DNA of 64,000 nt from Halalkalibaculum roseum (GTDB lineage: Bacteria > Bacteroidota > Rhodothermia > Balneolales > Balneolaceae), in assembly GCF_011059145.1 (NCBI RefSeq), contig NZ_JAALLT010000003.1, positions 434,001-498,000 of the forward strand, in the 5' to 3' direction. Each line of letters begins with the position of its first letter. Within the stretch, counting starts at the first letter, position 1. Below, piece after piece: positions 55,423-64,000 of this stretch. The translations under genes were made by a program, and so were the position numbers. The notes beneath the pieces are model-generated. The model had not been told where the DNA came from and searched no databases. It saw only the letters and a program-made list of their open reading frames with translations.

Positions 55423-56679
55423 ATGCCCAAAGCATGGCTTGCTTTTGCCATGTGCATGCTTTTCAGTATTTCAGGTTATTCTCAACAAAATAGCCTGAGC
55501 CGAGTATCTGCTGCAGAACGCAGTGATGGCAAAGGATATGTCATTCGCTATCATCTAACCGAAGAGGCAGATTCTTTCCGGGTATTCCAGCCCACTACTG
55601 ACCTCATACAGATGACTCTTTACGGTGAGAACGTAGATACCACCGACATAGACTTTGTAGGCTCAAACAGTGTTTTTGATGACATTAGTTTCTATCAGAT
55701 ACCATTCGGTATAGGCGTCGATATTTACCTGCCCGACAGCACTTTTTATAAAGCAAGAAGTTACCACGATGGTGGCAGCGAAGACTTGCTTCTGGCTCTA
55801 ACCTATGCAGAACGCGAAGATATCGCTTATCTGACGGAGGGACTCGACCCCGTCATTTGGCCTCGCCTCTCTAACGATAGCAGCGATATGCTGGTTGAGA
55901 CTAACCGGAACATACAGAACGTGAGCAGCCGCGATTATACCGATAACACCTATGACCGGGTTAAGAATAAAATGAAATTCGATGTGGTAGTGATTGATCC
56001 CGGACACGGTGGGAAGGATGTTGGAGCTATCGGTTACAAAGGTGTGCAAGAGAAAGATATTGTACTGAACATTGCTAAAAAGGTTGGCGGTTATATCAAT
56101 GAATACCTACCGGAAGTTAAGGTAGTCTATACCCGTGATGACGACACCTTCATTGATTTAGAAGAAAGAGGTCCGATTGCCAACAAGGCAGAGGGAGATT
56201 TGTTTGTGTCTATCCACGCCAACAAGTTTCACAACAAATATCCACATGGCACCGAGACCTATTTCCTTGGACTTGAGAAGAGCAAGTCGGCACTGGAGGT
56301 TATGAAACGGGAGAATAATGTGATTAACGGAGACGGTTTTGATCCGGACAAAGTACTTTCCCCTGAAGAGCTTCTGGTTTATGAGCTGCAAAACAGCGGT
56401 TATATCGCTACCAGTGAAAAACTGGCCGGGATGGTGGAAAATCAGTTTTCAGACCGTGCCCAGCGGAAATCACGCGGGGTAAAACAGGGACGTCTCGTGG
56501 TACTTTACCAGGCTTCCATGCCCGCCATACTGGTTGAAACAGGCTTTCTAAGCAATCCGAGTGAGCAGCGATTCCTTTCCAGTGATTACGGGCAAAGTAT
56601 CATCGCCTCTGCCATTTTCCGAGCCATCAGAAACTACAAGGAAGAATACGAGAAGAGTCAGCACTTTAACACCAATTAA
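55423..56679 (+). CDS. N-acetylmuramoyl-L-alanine amidase (Amidase_3)
   Basis: About 418 residues from the ATG at 55423, which opens a signal peptide (KAWLAFAMCMLFSISGYS). An N-terminal beta domain of AMIN-like type is followed by the zinc amidase: VVVIDPGHGGKDVGAIG, a second histidine in SIHANKFHN, and glutamate in AILVETGFLSN. It cleaves the amide bond between muramic acid and the stem peptide, for cell separation. The longer open frame (TTG at 55339) has no signal-like features. It is followed by udk after 8 nt. Confidence 0.9.
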   Translation: MPKAWLAFAMCMLFSISGYSQQNSLSRVSAAERSDGKGYVIRYHLTEEADSFRVFQPTTDLIQMTLYGENVDTTDIDFVGSNSVFDDISFYQIPFGIGVDIYLPDSTFYKARSYHDGGSEDLLLALTYAEREDIAYLTEGLDPVIWPRLSNDSSDMLVETNRNIQNVSSRDYTDNTYDRVKNKMKFDVVVIDPGHGGKDVGAIGYKGVQEKDIVLNIAKKVGGYINEYLPEVKVVYTRDDDTFIDLEERGPIANKAEGDLFVSIHANKFHNKYPHGTETYFLGLEKSKSALEVMKRENNVINGDGFDPDKVLSPEELLVYELQNSGYIATSEKLAGMVENQFSDRAQRKSRGVKQGRLVVLYQASMPAILVETGFLSNPSEQRFLSSDYGQSIIASAIFRAIRNYKEEYEKSQHFNTN

Positions 56680-56687
56680 GCGAGCAT

Positions 56688-57305
56688 TTGGAACCACTTA
56701 TTATTGGCGTAGCCGGCGGCAGCGGGTCCGGTAAAACAACAGTTGTAAGGCATATCATAGACACCATCGGTAAAGAAAACATCGTGCTGCTGCAGCATGA
56801 TTCTTACTACCGTGACCTGAAACACCTTCCTTTCGAAGAACGAAGCAAACAAAATTTTGACCATCCCTCTTCCCTGGAAACCGAATTGATGATCCGTCAT
56901 ATTGAAGCATTGAAGGAAGGGTATCATGTGGAAGTACCTATCTACGATTTTTCAAAACACGTCAGAAAAGAAGAGTCACGGGAAGTCTACCCCAAAAAGG
57001 TGATCCTGGTAGACGGAATATTGATTTTCAGTGAAAAGGGACTCCGTAAACAGATGGATATCAAATTGTATGTGGATACCGATGATGATATTCGACTTTT
57101 GCGGAGAATAAGGAGAGATATCCTGGAAAGAGATCGCGAATTGCAAAATGTCTTGGAACAGTACGAAGAATACGTCCGTCCCATGCACCTGGAATTTGTG
57201 GAACCCAGTAAACGCTACGCTGATATCATCATTCCCCGAGGGGGACAAAATGAAGTTGCCCTGCAAATGGTTGCGGCCCGTATTCAGGAAGAGCTTAGCA
57301 GATGA
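56688..57305 (+). CDS. udk: Uridine kinase
   Basis: A 205-residue P-loop kinase: GVAGGSGSGKTTVVRHI, the HDSYYRDL segment and NFDHPSSLE, and IPRGGQNEVA at the end. It phosphorylates uridine and cytidine in pyrimidine salvage. The start is TTG at 56688, 8 nt after the amidase stop. Length and motifs are complete. Confidence 0.93.
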   Translation: MEPLIIGVAGGSGSGKTTVVRHIIDTIGKENIVLLQHDSYYRDLKHLPFEERSKQNFDHPSSLETELMIRHIEALKEGYHVEVPIYDFSKHVRKEESREVYPKKVILVDGILIFSEKGLRKQMDIKLYVDTDDDIRLLRRIRRDILERDRELQNVLEQYEEYVRPMHLEFVEPSKRYADIIIPRGGQNEVALQMVAARIQEELSR

Positions 57306-57319
57306 CAATTTACAGTTAC

Positions 57320-57527
<208 letters not shown>

Positions 57528-57528
57528 T

Positions 57529-58281
57529 TCACTTAAAATGGTCTTCCAGAAAGTATTGTATGCCTTCAAAGATAAGCATGGGTCTTACCTTGGGTTCACC
57601 CGGTAAAATGGAACTGAGCCACTCTGCTGAACCACCTGTGATAAAGATTTCAAAGCCGTCAAAACGCTCTTCGTGTTTCTCCAGTGCTCCCTGAATACTG
57701 TCAGAAAACGATCCGTATAACCCCCAACGTAAAGAAGTCTTTGTAGATTTGCCCGGCCACTCTTCCGGAATGGTTCGTAAAACGGCCGGAAGATTGGGGG
57801 CATAGTCTCTCAATGCTTTTTCCAAAATTCCGATGCCCGGCATAATAACGCCTCCACGAAAGACAAAATCTCCAGACATGTAATCGACGGTGCAGGCTGT
57901 TCCCGCATCTATCACAACCACGGGTTTACTGGTTTGTGCCACTGCTCCATAGCAGGCAAAAAATCGATCGATGCCCAAAGTATCCGGTGTTTTATAGTCC
58001 AGAAGATCAGATGGTATGTCCTCTACAGTCAGAACCCGCACCTTGTTTATCTCCAGACGATCCACAATAGCCTGCGTAGTATCATTGACCACGCTTACTA
58101 TGACTACCATTCCAAAATCCATATGATGGCGGTTTATCCACTCTACAAGTTCAGAAGCATTTCTTATCTTGAAGGAGTCGGGACGGGTCCAGTTCAGGTC
58201 CTCTTTATAGGCAGCCTTGATGGACGAATTGCCTATATCCAAATAGAGTATGGTATCTTTAGGAGGAATGATATCATTCAT
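57529..58281 (-). CDS. coaX: Type III pantothenate kinase
   Basis: A 250-residue kinase of the actin-like ASKHA fold: an N-terminal phosphate loop LYLDIGNSSIKAA, TLGIDRFFACYGA, VVIDAGTACTVDYM and GGVIMPGIGILEKAL. It makes 4'-phosphopantothenate, the first step of coenzyme A synthesis. The length is normal. The gene converges with udk and diverges from the SDR gene. Confidence 0.93.
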   Translation of the reverse strand: MNDIIPPKDTILYLDIGNSSIKAAYKEDLNWTRPDSFKIRNASELVEWINRHHMDFGMVVIVSVVNDTTQAIVDRLEINKVRVLTVEDIPSDLLDYKTPDTLGIDRFFACYGAVAQTSKPVVVIDAGTACTVDYMSGDFVFRGGVIMPGIGILEKALRDYAPNLPAVLRTIPEEWPGKSTKTSLRWGLYGSFSDSIQGALEKHEERFDGFEIFITGGSAEWLSSILPGEPKVRPMLIFEGIQYFLEDHFK

Positions 58282-58340
58282 ATGTTTGCTGATAGATATG
58301 GATTACTTTAACATACACATTTCAAAAATTAAAATTATTT

Positions 58341-59060
58341 ATGCAGCTGTCATCTAAAATTGCCATTGTCACCGGAGCAAGCAGCGGAATAGGTTCAAGA
58401 TTCAGTAAAGACCTTGTAGATAAAGGAGCTACGGTATACGGTCTGGCCCGAAGCGAAGATAAGTTAAAGAGCATACAAACCGAACTTGGAAAAAATTTCA
58501 TTCCGGTTGTGCTCGACATCACCGATCACGAAGCGATCAAAAAATGGGTGGATATCACTTTTGATGAAGACAAATTGCCCGACATTCTTATCAATAATGC
58601 GGGGCTTGGTCTGTTCGGTGATGTCGATGAATTGCCTCTTAAAGATTGGGATACTATGATCAATACCAATCTGAATGGTTTTTTTTACATGACCCGGCAG
58701 GTGGTTCCTCTTATGAAAAAAAATGAGGATGTATGCCATATCGTGAATATCGCTTCCATAGCAGGCAAGATTGGAAACCCACAGATGTCAGGATATAATG
58801 CTTCAAAATTCGGTGTGCGAGGTTTCAGCGAATCACTTTTTAAAGAGCTTAGGTATGACGGAATTAAGGTAACCTGTTTCTATCCCGGTTCCATTGCGAC
58901 AAAGTTTTTTGAAAATGCGCAGGGAATGGAAACCCATCCCAATATGATGCAGCCCGAGGATGTTTCTAAACTGCTGATCAACGTACTGGAAACCTCCGAT
59001 AACTTCCTAATCAATGAGATTACCATGAGACCGCTGAATCCCAAACCGCCCGAAAGCTGA
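58341..59060 (+). CDS. SDR family oxidoreductase
   Basis: A 239-residue classical SDR with TGASSGIG at 11-18, INNAG at 84-88, catalytic Ser139, Tyr152 and Lys156 (IASIAG and SGYNASKF). It has a full catalytic tetrad, unlike the SDR at 8.4 kb. The substrate is unknown. The next gene starts 3 nt after its stop, so they are co-transcribed. Confidence 0.85.
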   Translation: MQLSSKIAIVTGASSGIGSRFSKDLVDKGATVYGLARSEDKLKSIQTELGKNFIPVVLDITDHEAIKKWVDITFDEDKLPDILINNAGLGLFGDVDELPLKDWDTMINTNLNGFFYMTRQVVPLMKKNEDVCHIVNIASIAGKIGNPQMSGYNASKFGVRGFSESLFKELRYDGIKVTCFYPGSIATKFFENAQGMETHPNMMQPEDVSKLLINVLETSDNFLINEITMRPLNPKPPES

Positions 59061-59063
59061 TCA

Positions 59064-59429
59064 ATGAGCAGAACAATACTTAGCGTTATATTTGTATTTG
59101 TTGTTTTCTGGTTCGCCGGATGCAATCAAAACAGCTCCCCTTCTGCGGTTATCGGCGAAGAGAAGTATATCGACCTGATGGTAGAACTGCAGTTGTTTCG
59201 CTCATATATCCGTACCGTACCCTCCGATTCAGCAACAATTGATTCTCTACAAACTGAGATATTCAATAAATACAATGTGACTCGCGAAGAATTCCGGAAG
59301 AGTCACCAGTACTACCAGCAACAGTATGTTCAGCAAAAAGAGCGTATCGATAGGGCCATCGAACAGCTGCGCATGGACCAGGTGCAGAGTGACTCAACAA
59401 GACCGTGGGAACAGAACGCCAACCGCTAG
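59064..59429 (+). CDS. DUF4296 lipoprotein
   Basis: A 121-residue protein with a lipobox (FWFAGCNQ, Cys20) and a helical DUF4296-type domain (YIDLMVELQLFRSYI, then EIFNKYNVTREEFRKSHQYY). This domain is largely restricted to Bacteroidota-related bacteria. Function is unknown. It is the second gene after the SDR. Confidence 0.8.
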   Translation: MSRTILSVIFVFVVFWFAGCNQNSSPSAVIGEEKYIDLMVELQLFRSYIRTVPSDSATIDSLQTEIFNKYNVTREEFRKSHQYYQQQYVQQKERIDRAIEQLRMDQVQSDSTRPWEQNANR

Positions 59430-59489
59430 CTTAAAATTTCTAGTCTCCAAAGTTCACTGCTTTACTCTCCTCAATTGAGTAAGCGCCTC

Positions 59490-61406
59490 TCAAGCTTTCC
59501 ACTCGTACTTGTCTGCCTTGGATGTCACTTTTTCTTCTCTTATGAGATAGGATAGTGCCTGTTTCAACTGCTCTTTACTGTTGCCGGTAAGCTTATGCAA
59601 TTCCTGCATGGACCTTGATCCGTTTTTAAGTATATCCGTAAGTTGCTGAATATCACTTTTATTCAGACCTTTTTCAGTCTTACCCATATCATCAAGGCAA
59701 TTATCACAGTGCCCGCAATCGGAGACATTCTCCTCACCGAAATAATTACGTATAAAAACTTCCCTGCAAAGGTCTGTTTGTATGTATCTCCCCATATAGT
59801 CCAGCTTCTTTAGCAGACTGTTTCGGTGCTTTTCAAGCTGGGTTCTTCCAAACGGAAGGTTTCGCTGGCGCTCTTCGATCAATCGAACCAGCGGCAGTTC
59901 TCCCAGTGTTTCATAATTGAGTATCTGGTCGTGAGCCTGAAGCACCTGGAGCCCCTTGACTATGGCATTTTCCGTTTGATTAAGCTTTCGCTTTAGGTAA
60001 TCAACATCCAGGTAAATCATCCCATTGAATGATTCAGGGCCAAACTGCCGGTAAAGGGTATCCAGGAAATCAGCTTTCTGATTATTTTCCAGGGTATCAA
60101 TTTTATTTCTCACGTAATCTTCGGCAGCAATAAAGCGGACGCCTATCTGCGGTACGATATAATCGATCAGCTGAATAACGCCCAATTGATTGAGAACTTT
60201 CAGGGATGATTTCACGATTTTAAAAGGCAGATTGGCACGTTTTTGTAGCGCCGGTATTGAAACCTGTTCGGCCTCTTCCATCCCGGTATTTACGGCCAGG
60301 TTAAAGGTATCGCAGAGAGCATCATATACTTTCTGAAGCTGTTCCTGTTCGGGATAGGAATCTTTCAATCGCTTCTCAGCTATAGCTGAATCCGAAGGTT
60401 TATAGAGCAGAATGGGGAAACTCTTAACTCCGTCACGCCCCGCCCTGCCGGCCTCCTGGTAATAGGCTTCCAACGAATAAGGCATCTGGTAATGTATTAC
60501 ATATCGGCAGTCGGACTTGTCGATGCCCATTCCGAATGCATTGGTGGCCGCAACCAGTGGAAGGTCTCCGGCTATCCACTGCTCCTGAATCTTTATACGC
60601 TTCTCCTGTTCCACACCCGCGTGATAGGCTTTGGTGTTGATACCCAGTTTATCGGTAATTATTTCAGCCAATTCTTCACAGTTTCGGCGAGTTCCACCGT
60701 AAATAAGTCCGGCTCCATGTTCAGATCCTTTTCTTACAGCATTTAATAGCTTTTCACGCTTCTTTTCAGCCGGCACCACCCACCAATACAGATTAGGCCG
60801 ATCATACCCCTTGGAAATTACGTTGGCATCCTCAAAGCCGAGATTATCTATGATATCTTTGCGAACTTCGGGAGTTGCCGTAGCGGTAAGAGCCATCCAT
60901 GAGGTGGAATCATCCAGAGTCTCGAGCGATTCGCGGATTTCCCTATAGCTTGGACGAAAATCATGTCCCCACTCCGATATACAGTGTGCTTCATCAATTG
61001 CAACAAGGTCAATATCCAACTTCGGCAACTCGGCTTCCCAAAGGCTGGTTTTGAGTCGCTCGGGTGAGCAGTAGAGCAATTTATACATTCCATTGCGTGC
61101 ATTCACCAGTCGCTGCTCGATTTCCCATGAAGAGAGTGTACTGTTGATAAAAGTGGCGGAAATTTTACGGTCTTTAAGTTGTTGTACCTGATCCTGCATC
61201 AAAGCCACCAGGGGAGATATTACAAGGGTCATCCCCTTAAAAACAGTAGCAGGCACCTGGTAACAAATCGACTTGCCACCTCCGGTAGGGAAAAGTACTA
61301 CTGTATCTTCGCCTGAAAGAACGGATCGTATAGCATCATCCTGCCCTTCCCGGAAAGATTCATATCCCCAGTATTTTTGGAGGTTTTGCAGTGCTTTATC
61401 AAACAT
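59490..61406 (-). CDS. recQ: ATP-dependent DNA helicase RecQ
   Basis: About 638 residues from the ATG at 61406 (a TTG one codon upstream is also open). Helicase motifs: FPTGGGKSICYQ (Walker A), IDEAHCISEWGHDF (DEAH box), TATATP and QEAGRAGRDG. The zinc-binding RQC part has CREVFIRNYFGEE followed by CGHCDNC, then a winged-helix part. The end is a second helical domain rather than a clear HRDC. It unwinds DNA in recombination and repair. It stands alone. Confidence 0.93.
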   Translation of the reverse strand: MFDKALQNLQKYWGYESFREGQDDAIRSVLSGEDTVVLFPTGGGKSICYQVPATVFKGMTLVISPLVALMQDQVQQLKDRKISATFINSTLSSWEIEQRLVNARNGMYKLLYCSPERLKTSLWEAELPKLDIDLVAIDEAHCISEWGHDFRPSYREIRESLETLDDSTSWMALTATATPEVRKDIIDNLGFEDANVISKGYDRPNLYWWVVPAEKKREKLLNAVRKGSEHGAGLIYGGTRRNCEELAEIITDKLGINTKAYHAGVEQEKRIKIQEQWIAGDLPLVAATNAFGMGIDKSDCRYVIHYQMPYSLEAYYQEAGRAGRDGVKSFPILLYKPSDSAIAEKRLKDSYPEQEQLQKVYDALCDTFNLAVNTGMEEAEQVSIPALQKRANLPFKIVKSSLKVLNQLGVIQLIDYIVPQIGVRFIAAEDYVRNKIDTLENNQKADFLDTLYRQFGPESFNGMIYLDVDYLKRKLNQTENAIVKGLQVLQAHDQILNYETLGELPLVRLIEERQRNLPFGRTQLEKHRNSLLKKLDYMGRYIQTDLCREVFIRNYFGEENVSDCGHCDNCLDDMGKTEKGLNKSDIQQLTDILKNGSRSMQELHKLTGNSKEQLKQALSYLIREEKVTSKADKYEWKA

Positions 61407-61553
61407 CAAACTGAGATATCAAAGTATTTTTTCTGAAATTAAAACCGGTTCTTCAAAGGGTGAAACTAATAAATCAAAGCCTATTTTTATGAACTTTCTT
61501 TGCTCGTATTAATCTTTAAATAATTTAAAATATTGCCCCTATTTCGTGACCAA

Positions 61554-61584
61554 CTTGCAATTGTTTTAAATTTTGTTAGTTTAG
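61554..61584 (+). promoter_or_regulatory. Candidate Bacteroidota-type promoter of the arginine operon
   Basis: CTTG, a 19-nt spacer and TAGTTTAG resemble the -33/-7 boxes (TTTG, TAnnTTTG) of this phylum. Position fits a transcript starting just before the leader ORF. One base of each box differs from consensus. Confidence 0.35.
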
Positions 61585-61594
61585 TGTTCGATTA

Positions 61595-61705
61595 ATGGCA
61601 CAAAAATTACTACATAACGCCCAGATTTCCGGTGATGCCACTGTCGCTGATGGCCGTCGTGTAGTTCGTATTTCCCGCCTCCGCCGGGCCCTTCCGGGCT
61701 CATAA
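61595..61705 (+). CDS. Arginine-rich leader peptide (putative attenuator)
   Basis: A 36-residue ORF, ATG to TAA, ending 107 nt before the GNAT gene. Residues 21-31 are RRVVRISRLRR, six arginines in eleven positions, in codons CGT, CGT, CGT, CGC, CGC and CGG. The arginine run is followed by five residues and a stop. Leader peptides rich in the regulated amino acid are the classic sign of ribosome-mediated attenuation. Because GNAT-argG-argC follow, it would sense charged arginine tRNA. No Shine-Dalgarno is visible, which is usual here. Confidence 0.7.
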   Translation: MAQKLLHNAQISGDATVADGRRVVRISRLRRALPGS

Positions 61706-61716
61706 CATCCTTCCTT

Positions 61717-61737
61717 TGCAGGGAGTCTAACCCTGCA
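61717..61737 (+). terminator. Hairpin after the leader peptide (candidate attenuator terminator 1)
   Basis: tgcaggg and ccctgca form a 7-bp stem with a 7-nt loop, 11 nt beyond the leader stop. A short T-run follows (TTT, then ccaac). It could be a terminator or a pause structure. Confidence 0.45.
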
Positions 61738-61772
61738 TTTCCAACATTTATCGACTTTTCACTCTACCACAT

Positions 61773-61788
61773 CGGATAACCTTATCCG
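61773..61788 (+). terminator. Hairpin before the GNAT gene (candidate attenuator terminator 2)
   Basis: cggata/tatccg with a 4-nt loop, followed by tctactcttt, a U-rich tail. It lies 24 nt before the start codon. Confidence 0.4.
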
Positions 61789-61812
61789 TCTACTCTTTAT
61801 AACGACCATACA

Positions 61813-62457
61813 ATGTCTATTAACATAACTGTAGCCGACCCCGGTCATGAACGTTACGCGGAGACAATCTGCAATATCATGGAACAGGCAGCCAAAGTAA
61901 GGGGCACTGGAATTGCCAAACGTGCACCGGATTATATCAGGCAAAAAATTGCTGAGGGAAAAGCTGTCATAGCTATTGATACCCATAACGACTGCTTCGC
62001 CGGTTTCTGTTACATAGAAGACTGGAGCCATGGCAAATACATAGCCAATTCAGGACTCATTGTAGCACCAGATTATAGAAAGCAGGGTATAGCAAAAGGT
62101 ATCAAAGAAAAAATTTTTAAACTCTCGAGGAAAAAATACCCGGAAGCAAAAATTTTTGGGATTACCACCAGTCTTGCCGTCATGAAAATCAACTCCGACC
62201 TGGGATACAAACCTGTCACCTTTTCTGAGCTGACCCAAGAAGAAGCGTTCTGGAAAGGCTGCAGCAGCTGTCCCAACTATGACATTCTAAACAGAACGGA
62301 TAAAGTCCACTGCCTGTGCACCGGGATGCTATACGAACCGGGCAAGCAGGAAGAGCTTCAATCAAAAAAAGATCGATGGATTCAATTTAAGCGCTTCATG
62401 AAGCTGCAGAAAGCGAAAATCAAACGCAAAACCGAACACCTTTTTAACCTTATTTAA
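61813..62457 (+). CDS. GNAT family N-acetyltransferase of the arginine operon
   Basis: A 214-residue GNAT protein. The acetyl-CoA motif is VAPDYRKQGIAKGIKEKI, followed by IFGITTSLAVMKINSDLGY. A C-terminal cysteine-rich part, FWKGCSSCPNYDIL and VHCLCTGMLY, is characteristic of the arginine-operon GNAT of Bacteroidota. A role as N-acylglutamate synthase for arginine synthesis is inferred from that conserved position. Only 1 nt separates it from argG. Confidence 0.8.
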   Translation: MSINITVADPGHERYAETICNIMEQAAKVRGTGIAKRAPDYIRQKIAEGKAVIAIDTHNDCFAGFCYIEDWSHGKYIANSGLIVAPDYRKQGIAKGIKEKIFKLSRKKYPEAKIFGITTSLAVMKINSDLGYKPVTFSELTQEEAFWKGCSSCPNYDILNRTDKVHCLCTGMLYEPGKQEELQSKKDRWIQFKRFMKLQKAKIKRKTEHLFNLI

Positions 62458-62458
62458 A

Positions 62459-63664
62459 ATGACTGACATAAATAAACAGAAAGTAGTTCTGGCCTACAGC
62501 GGGGGCCTCGACACTTCGTATTGTGTAGCCTACCTAAAGCATGAACAAGAGCTGGAGGTTCATACCGCCCTGGTAAATACCGGAGGTTTTGAAAAAAGTG
62601 AACTGAAGATGTTGAAGGAAAAAGCTCTTAAACTTGGAGCAGCTTCCCACAAAACTTTTGACCTGGTTGAGGATTTTTATCAAAAATCAGTCAAGTACCT
62701 AATCTTCGGTAATGTATTAAAAAACGATACCTATCCTCTCTCAGTGAGTGCTGAAAGGGCTTTCCAGGCTATGGAGATTGCAAACTATGCCAATCAAATA
62801 GATGCCGATTATGTCGCTCACGGAAGCACGGGTGCAGGCAATGACCAGATTCGTTTTGATATGGTATTCCAAATTCTGGCGCCTGAAGCAGAAATATTAT
62901 CTCCCATCAGGGATCAGACACTTTCCCGGGAGCAAGAAATGGAATATTTATCAAAGCATGGTATAAAACTGGAATGGGATGATGCTAAATATTCCATCAA
63001 CAAAGGACTTTGGGGAACCAGCGTAGGCGGGGCGGAAACCCTGACTTCACACCTGCCCCTGCCGGAAACGGCATGGCCCAATAGCCTCAGCAAGAAGCAA
63101 CCTTTGGATGTAACCCTGGAATTTGAGGAGGGTGAGATAAAGGGACTTGATGGGTCACATATGGTCCCTGTTTCTGCTATACAAACACTCACATCGTTGG
63201 CCGATCAGTATGCAATCGGAAGAGATATTCACGTCGGGGATACTATTATTGGCATAAAAGGCCGGGTAGGCTTTGAAGCTTCCGCAGCACTGATTCTCAT
63301 CAAGGCACATCACACCCTGGAAAAACATGTATTGAGCAAATGGCAACAGTACTGGAAGGGCCAACTGGCTGAATGGTATGGGATGTTGCTGCATGAAGGA
63401 CAGTATCTGGAACCGCTTATGAGGGATATCGAAACCTTTATGGAACAGATGCAGCGTAATGTTTCGGGAAAAGTGCACCTAACCTTAAGCCCCTATCGAT
63501 TTCAAATAAACGGTATTGAGTCAGATAATGACCTCATGAATTCCGGTTTTGGAGACTATGGGGAACTCAACAAGTCGTGGAGCGGAGAAGATGCCAAAGG
63601 CTTTGCCACCATATTGTCCAATCAAATGAAAATATATAACACAGTCCATAACAACCATGATTAA
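62459..63664 (+). CDS. argG: Argininosuccinate synthase
   Basis: A 401-residue enzyme of the PP-loop ATPase type: AYSGGLDTSYCVAYL at the N-terminus, GSTGAGNDQIRFD, and KYSINKGLWGTSVGGAETL. It joins citrulline and aspartate, the penultimate step of arginine synthesis. It starts 1 nt after the GNAT gene and overlaps argC by 8 nt, so it is part of the same transcript. Confidence 0.95.
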   Translation: MTDINKQKVVLAYSGGLDTSYCVAYLKHEQELEVHTALVNTGGFEKSELKMLKEKALKLGAASHKTFDLVEDFYQKSVKYLIFGNVLKNDTYPLSVSAERAFQAMEIANYANQIDADYVAHGSTGAGNDQIRFDMVFQILAPEAEILSPIRDQTLSREQEMEYLSKHGIKLEWDDAKYSINKGLWGTSVGGAETLTSHLPLPETAWPNSLSKKQPLDVTLEFEEGEIKGLDGSHMVPVSAIQTLTSLADQYAIGRDIHVGDTIIGIKGRVGFEASAALILIKAHHTLEKHVLSKWQQYWKGQLAEWYGMLLHEGQYLEPLMRDIETFMEQMQRNVSGKVHLTLSPYRFQINGIESDNDLMNSGFGDYGELNKSWSGEDAKGFATILSNQMKIYNTVHNNHD

Positions 63665-64000
63665 AGCAGGAATAGTTGGTGGAAGCGGCTATGCGGCAGG
63701 TGAATTAATCAGACTGTTGCTTTTCCATCCTAAAGTAGAAATAAAATTTATTTTCAGCTCTAGTATGAGTGGAAGTCCCGCCACTGAAGCTCACCCGGAC
63801 CTGATTGGTGATACAAACCTTCATTTCAGCAGTTCGCTGGAGAAAGATATCGACGTGTTATTTCTTTGTACCGGTCATGGACAGTCCAGAAATTTTCTGA
63901 ATGAACACTCCATACCTAAAGATGTCACAGTTATAGATCTGAGTCGTGATTTCAGGCTCAGTGAGTCATCGTCATTTGAACAAAGATCATTTGTCTATGG
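63657..64000 (+). CDS. argC: N-acetyl-gamma-glutamyl-phosphate reductase (partial, N-terminus)
   Basis: The frame from the ATG at 63657 runs to the window end, 114 complete codons. It begins with the NADP motif IVGGSGYAAGELIRLLLFHP and continues with FIFSSSMSGSP and DVLFLCTGHGQS, then VIDLSRDFRL, all typical of ArgC. The C-terminal two thirds, including the catalytic cysteine, lie beyond the window. It overlaps argG by 8 nt. Confidence 0.93.
   Translation, partial: MIKAGIVGGSGYAAGELIRLLLFHPKVEIKFIFSSSMSGSPATEAHPDLIGDTNLHFSSSLEKDIDVLFLCTGHGQSRNFLNEHSIPKDVTVIDLSRDFRLSESSSFEQRSFVY

Larger units (their letters stand above)
61407..61812. other. 406-nt region upstream of the arginine operon
   Basis: It holds the putative promoter (61554-61584), the arginine-rich leader ORF (61595-61705), and two hairpins (61717-61737 and 61773-61788). 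No other gene is seen. Confidence 0.6.

Overview
The window is about 64 kb of a chromosome with moderate GC content and dense, ordinary coding. It probably comes from a member of the Bacteroidota/Balneolota (FCB) group. The evidence is a 1036-residue secreted protein ending in a NFPNPFNP-type type IX sorting domain, a DUF4296 lipoprotein, a GWxTD-domain protein, LytTR/LytS signalling, a GNAT-argG-argC arginine operon order that I recall as typical of Bacteroidota, and mostly weak Shine-Dalgarno sites. A halophilic Balneolaceae-like source is my best guess, but I did no database comparison. I see no prophage, insertion sequence, transposase or CRISPR array.

Layout. 0.1-9.2 kb: M23 peptidase, then an operon (sodium symporter, acetyltransferase, ornithine-racemase-like enzyme) facing ornithine and lysine aminotransferases, with an initiator tRNA between the two aminotransferases. 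This looks like basic amino acid turnover. 9.3-21 kb: purL and a nucleotidase, lemA with two TPM-domain genes, an autoregulated tetR-fadE pair, trmB, pdxH and a thioredoxin-like gene. 21.4-26.6 kb: a GWxTD protein facing a LytTR regulator, a LytS-type kinase and a second kinase-like protein that has lost its histidine. 26.9-36.8 kb: a radical SAM protein, an aldehyde dehydrogenase and a class III aminotransferase interleaved with two paralogous lipoproteins, then the T9SS cargo protein. 37-48.7 kb: a UbiA enzyme, a threonine synthase carrying a LeuA-type regulatory domain, dapB-dapA-dapD, a DUF819 permease and a catalytically degenerate beta-lactamase-like protein. 48.8-55.2 kb: an ankyrin protein, an M49-like lipoprotein peptidase, and a two-gene unit of a 1000-residue coiled-coil ATPase with a MscS channel. 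55.3-61.4 kb: cell-wall amidase, udk, coaX, an SDR, a DUF4296 lipoprotein and recQ. 61.6-64 kb: an arginine-rich leader peptide followed by GNAT-argG-argC, cut by the window edge.

The most notable signals are: (1) a 36-codon ORF with six arginines in eleven residues ahead of the arginine operon, followed by two hairpins, which looks like an attenuator; (2) the threonine synthase-LeuA domain fusion; (3) three hairpins in three different convergent intergenic gaps that share an 11-nt loop but differ in stem sequence; (4) the pseudokinase-kinase-regulator operon; and (5) the MscS/coiled-coil ATPase unit. Much of the rest is core metabolism: lysine/diaminopimelate, arginine, threonine, purine, pyridoxal phosphate, CoA and fatty acid oxidation.
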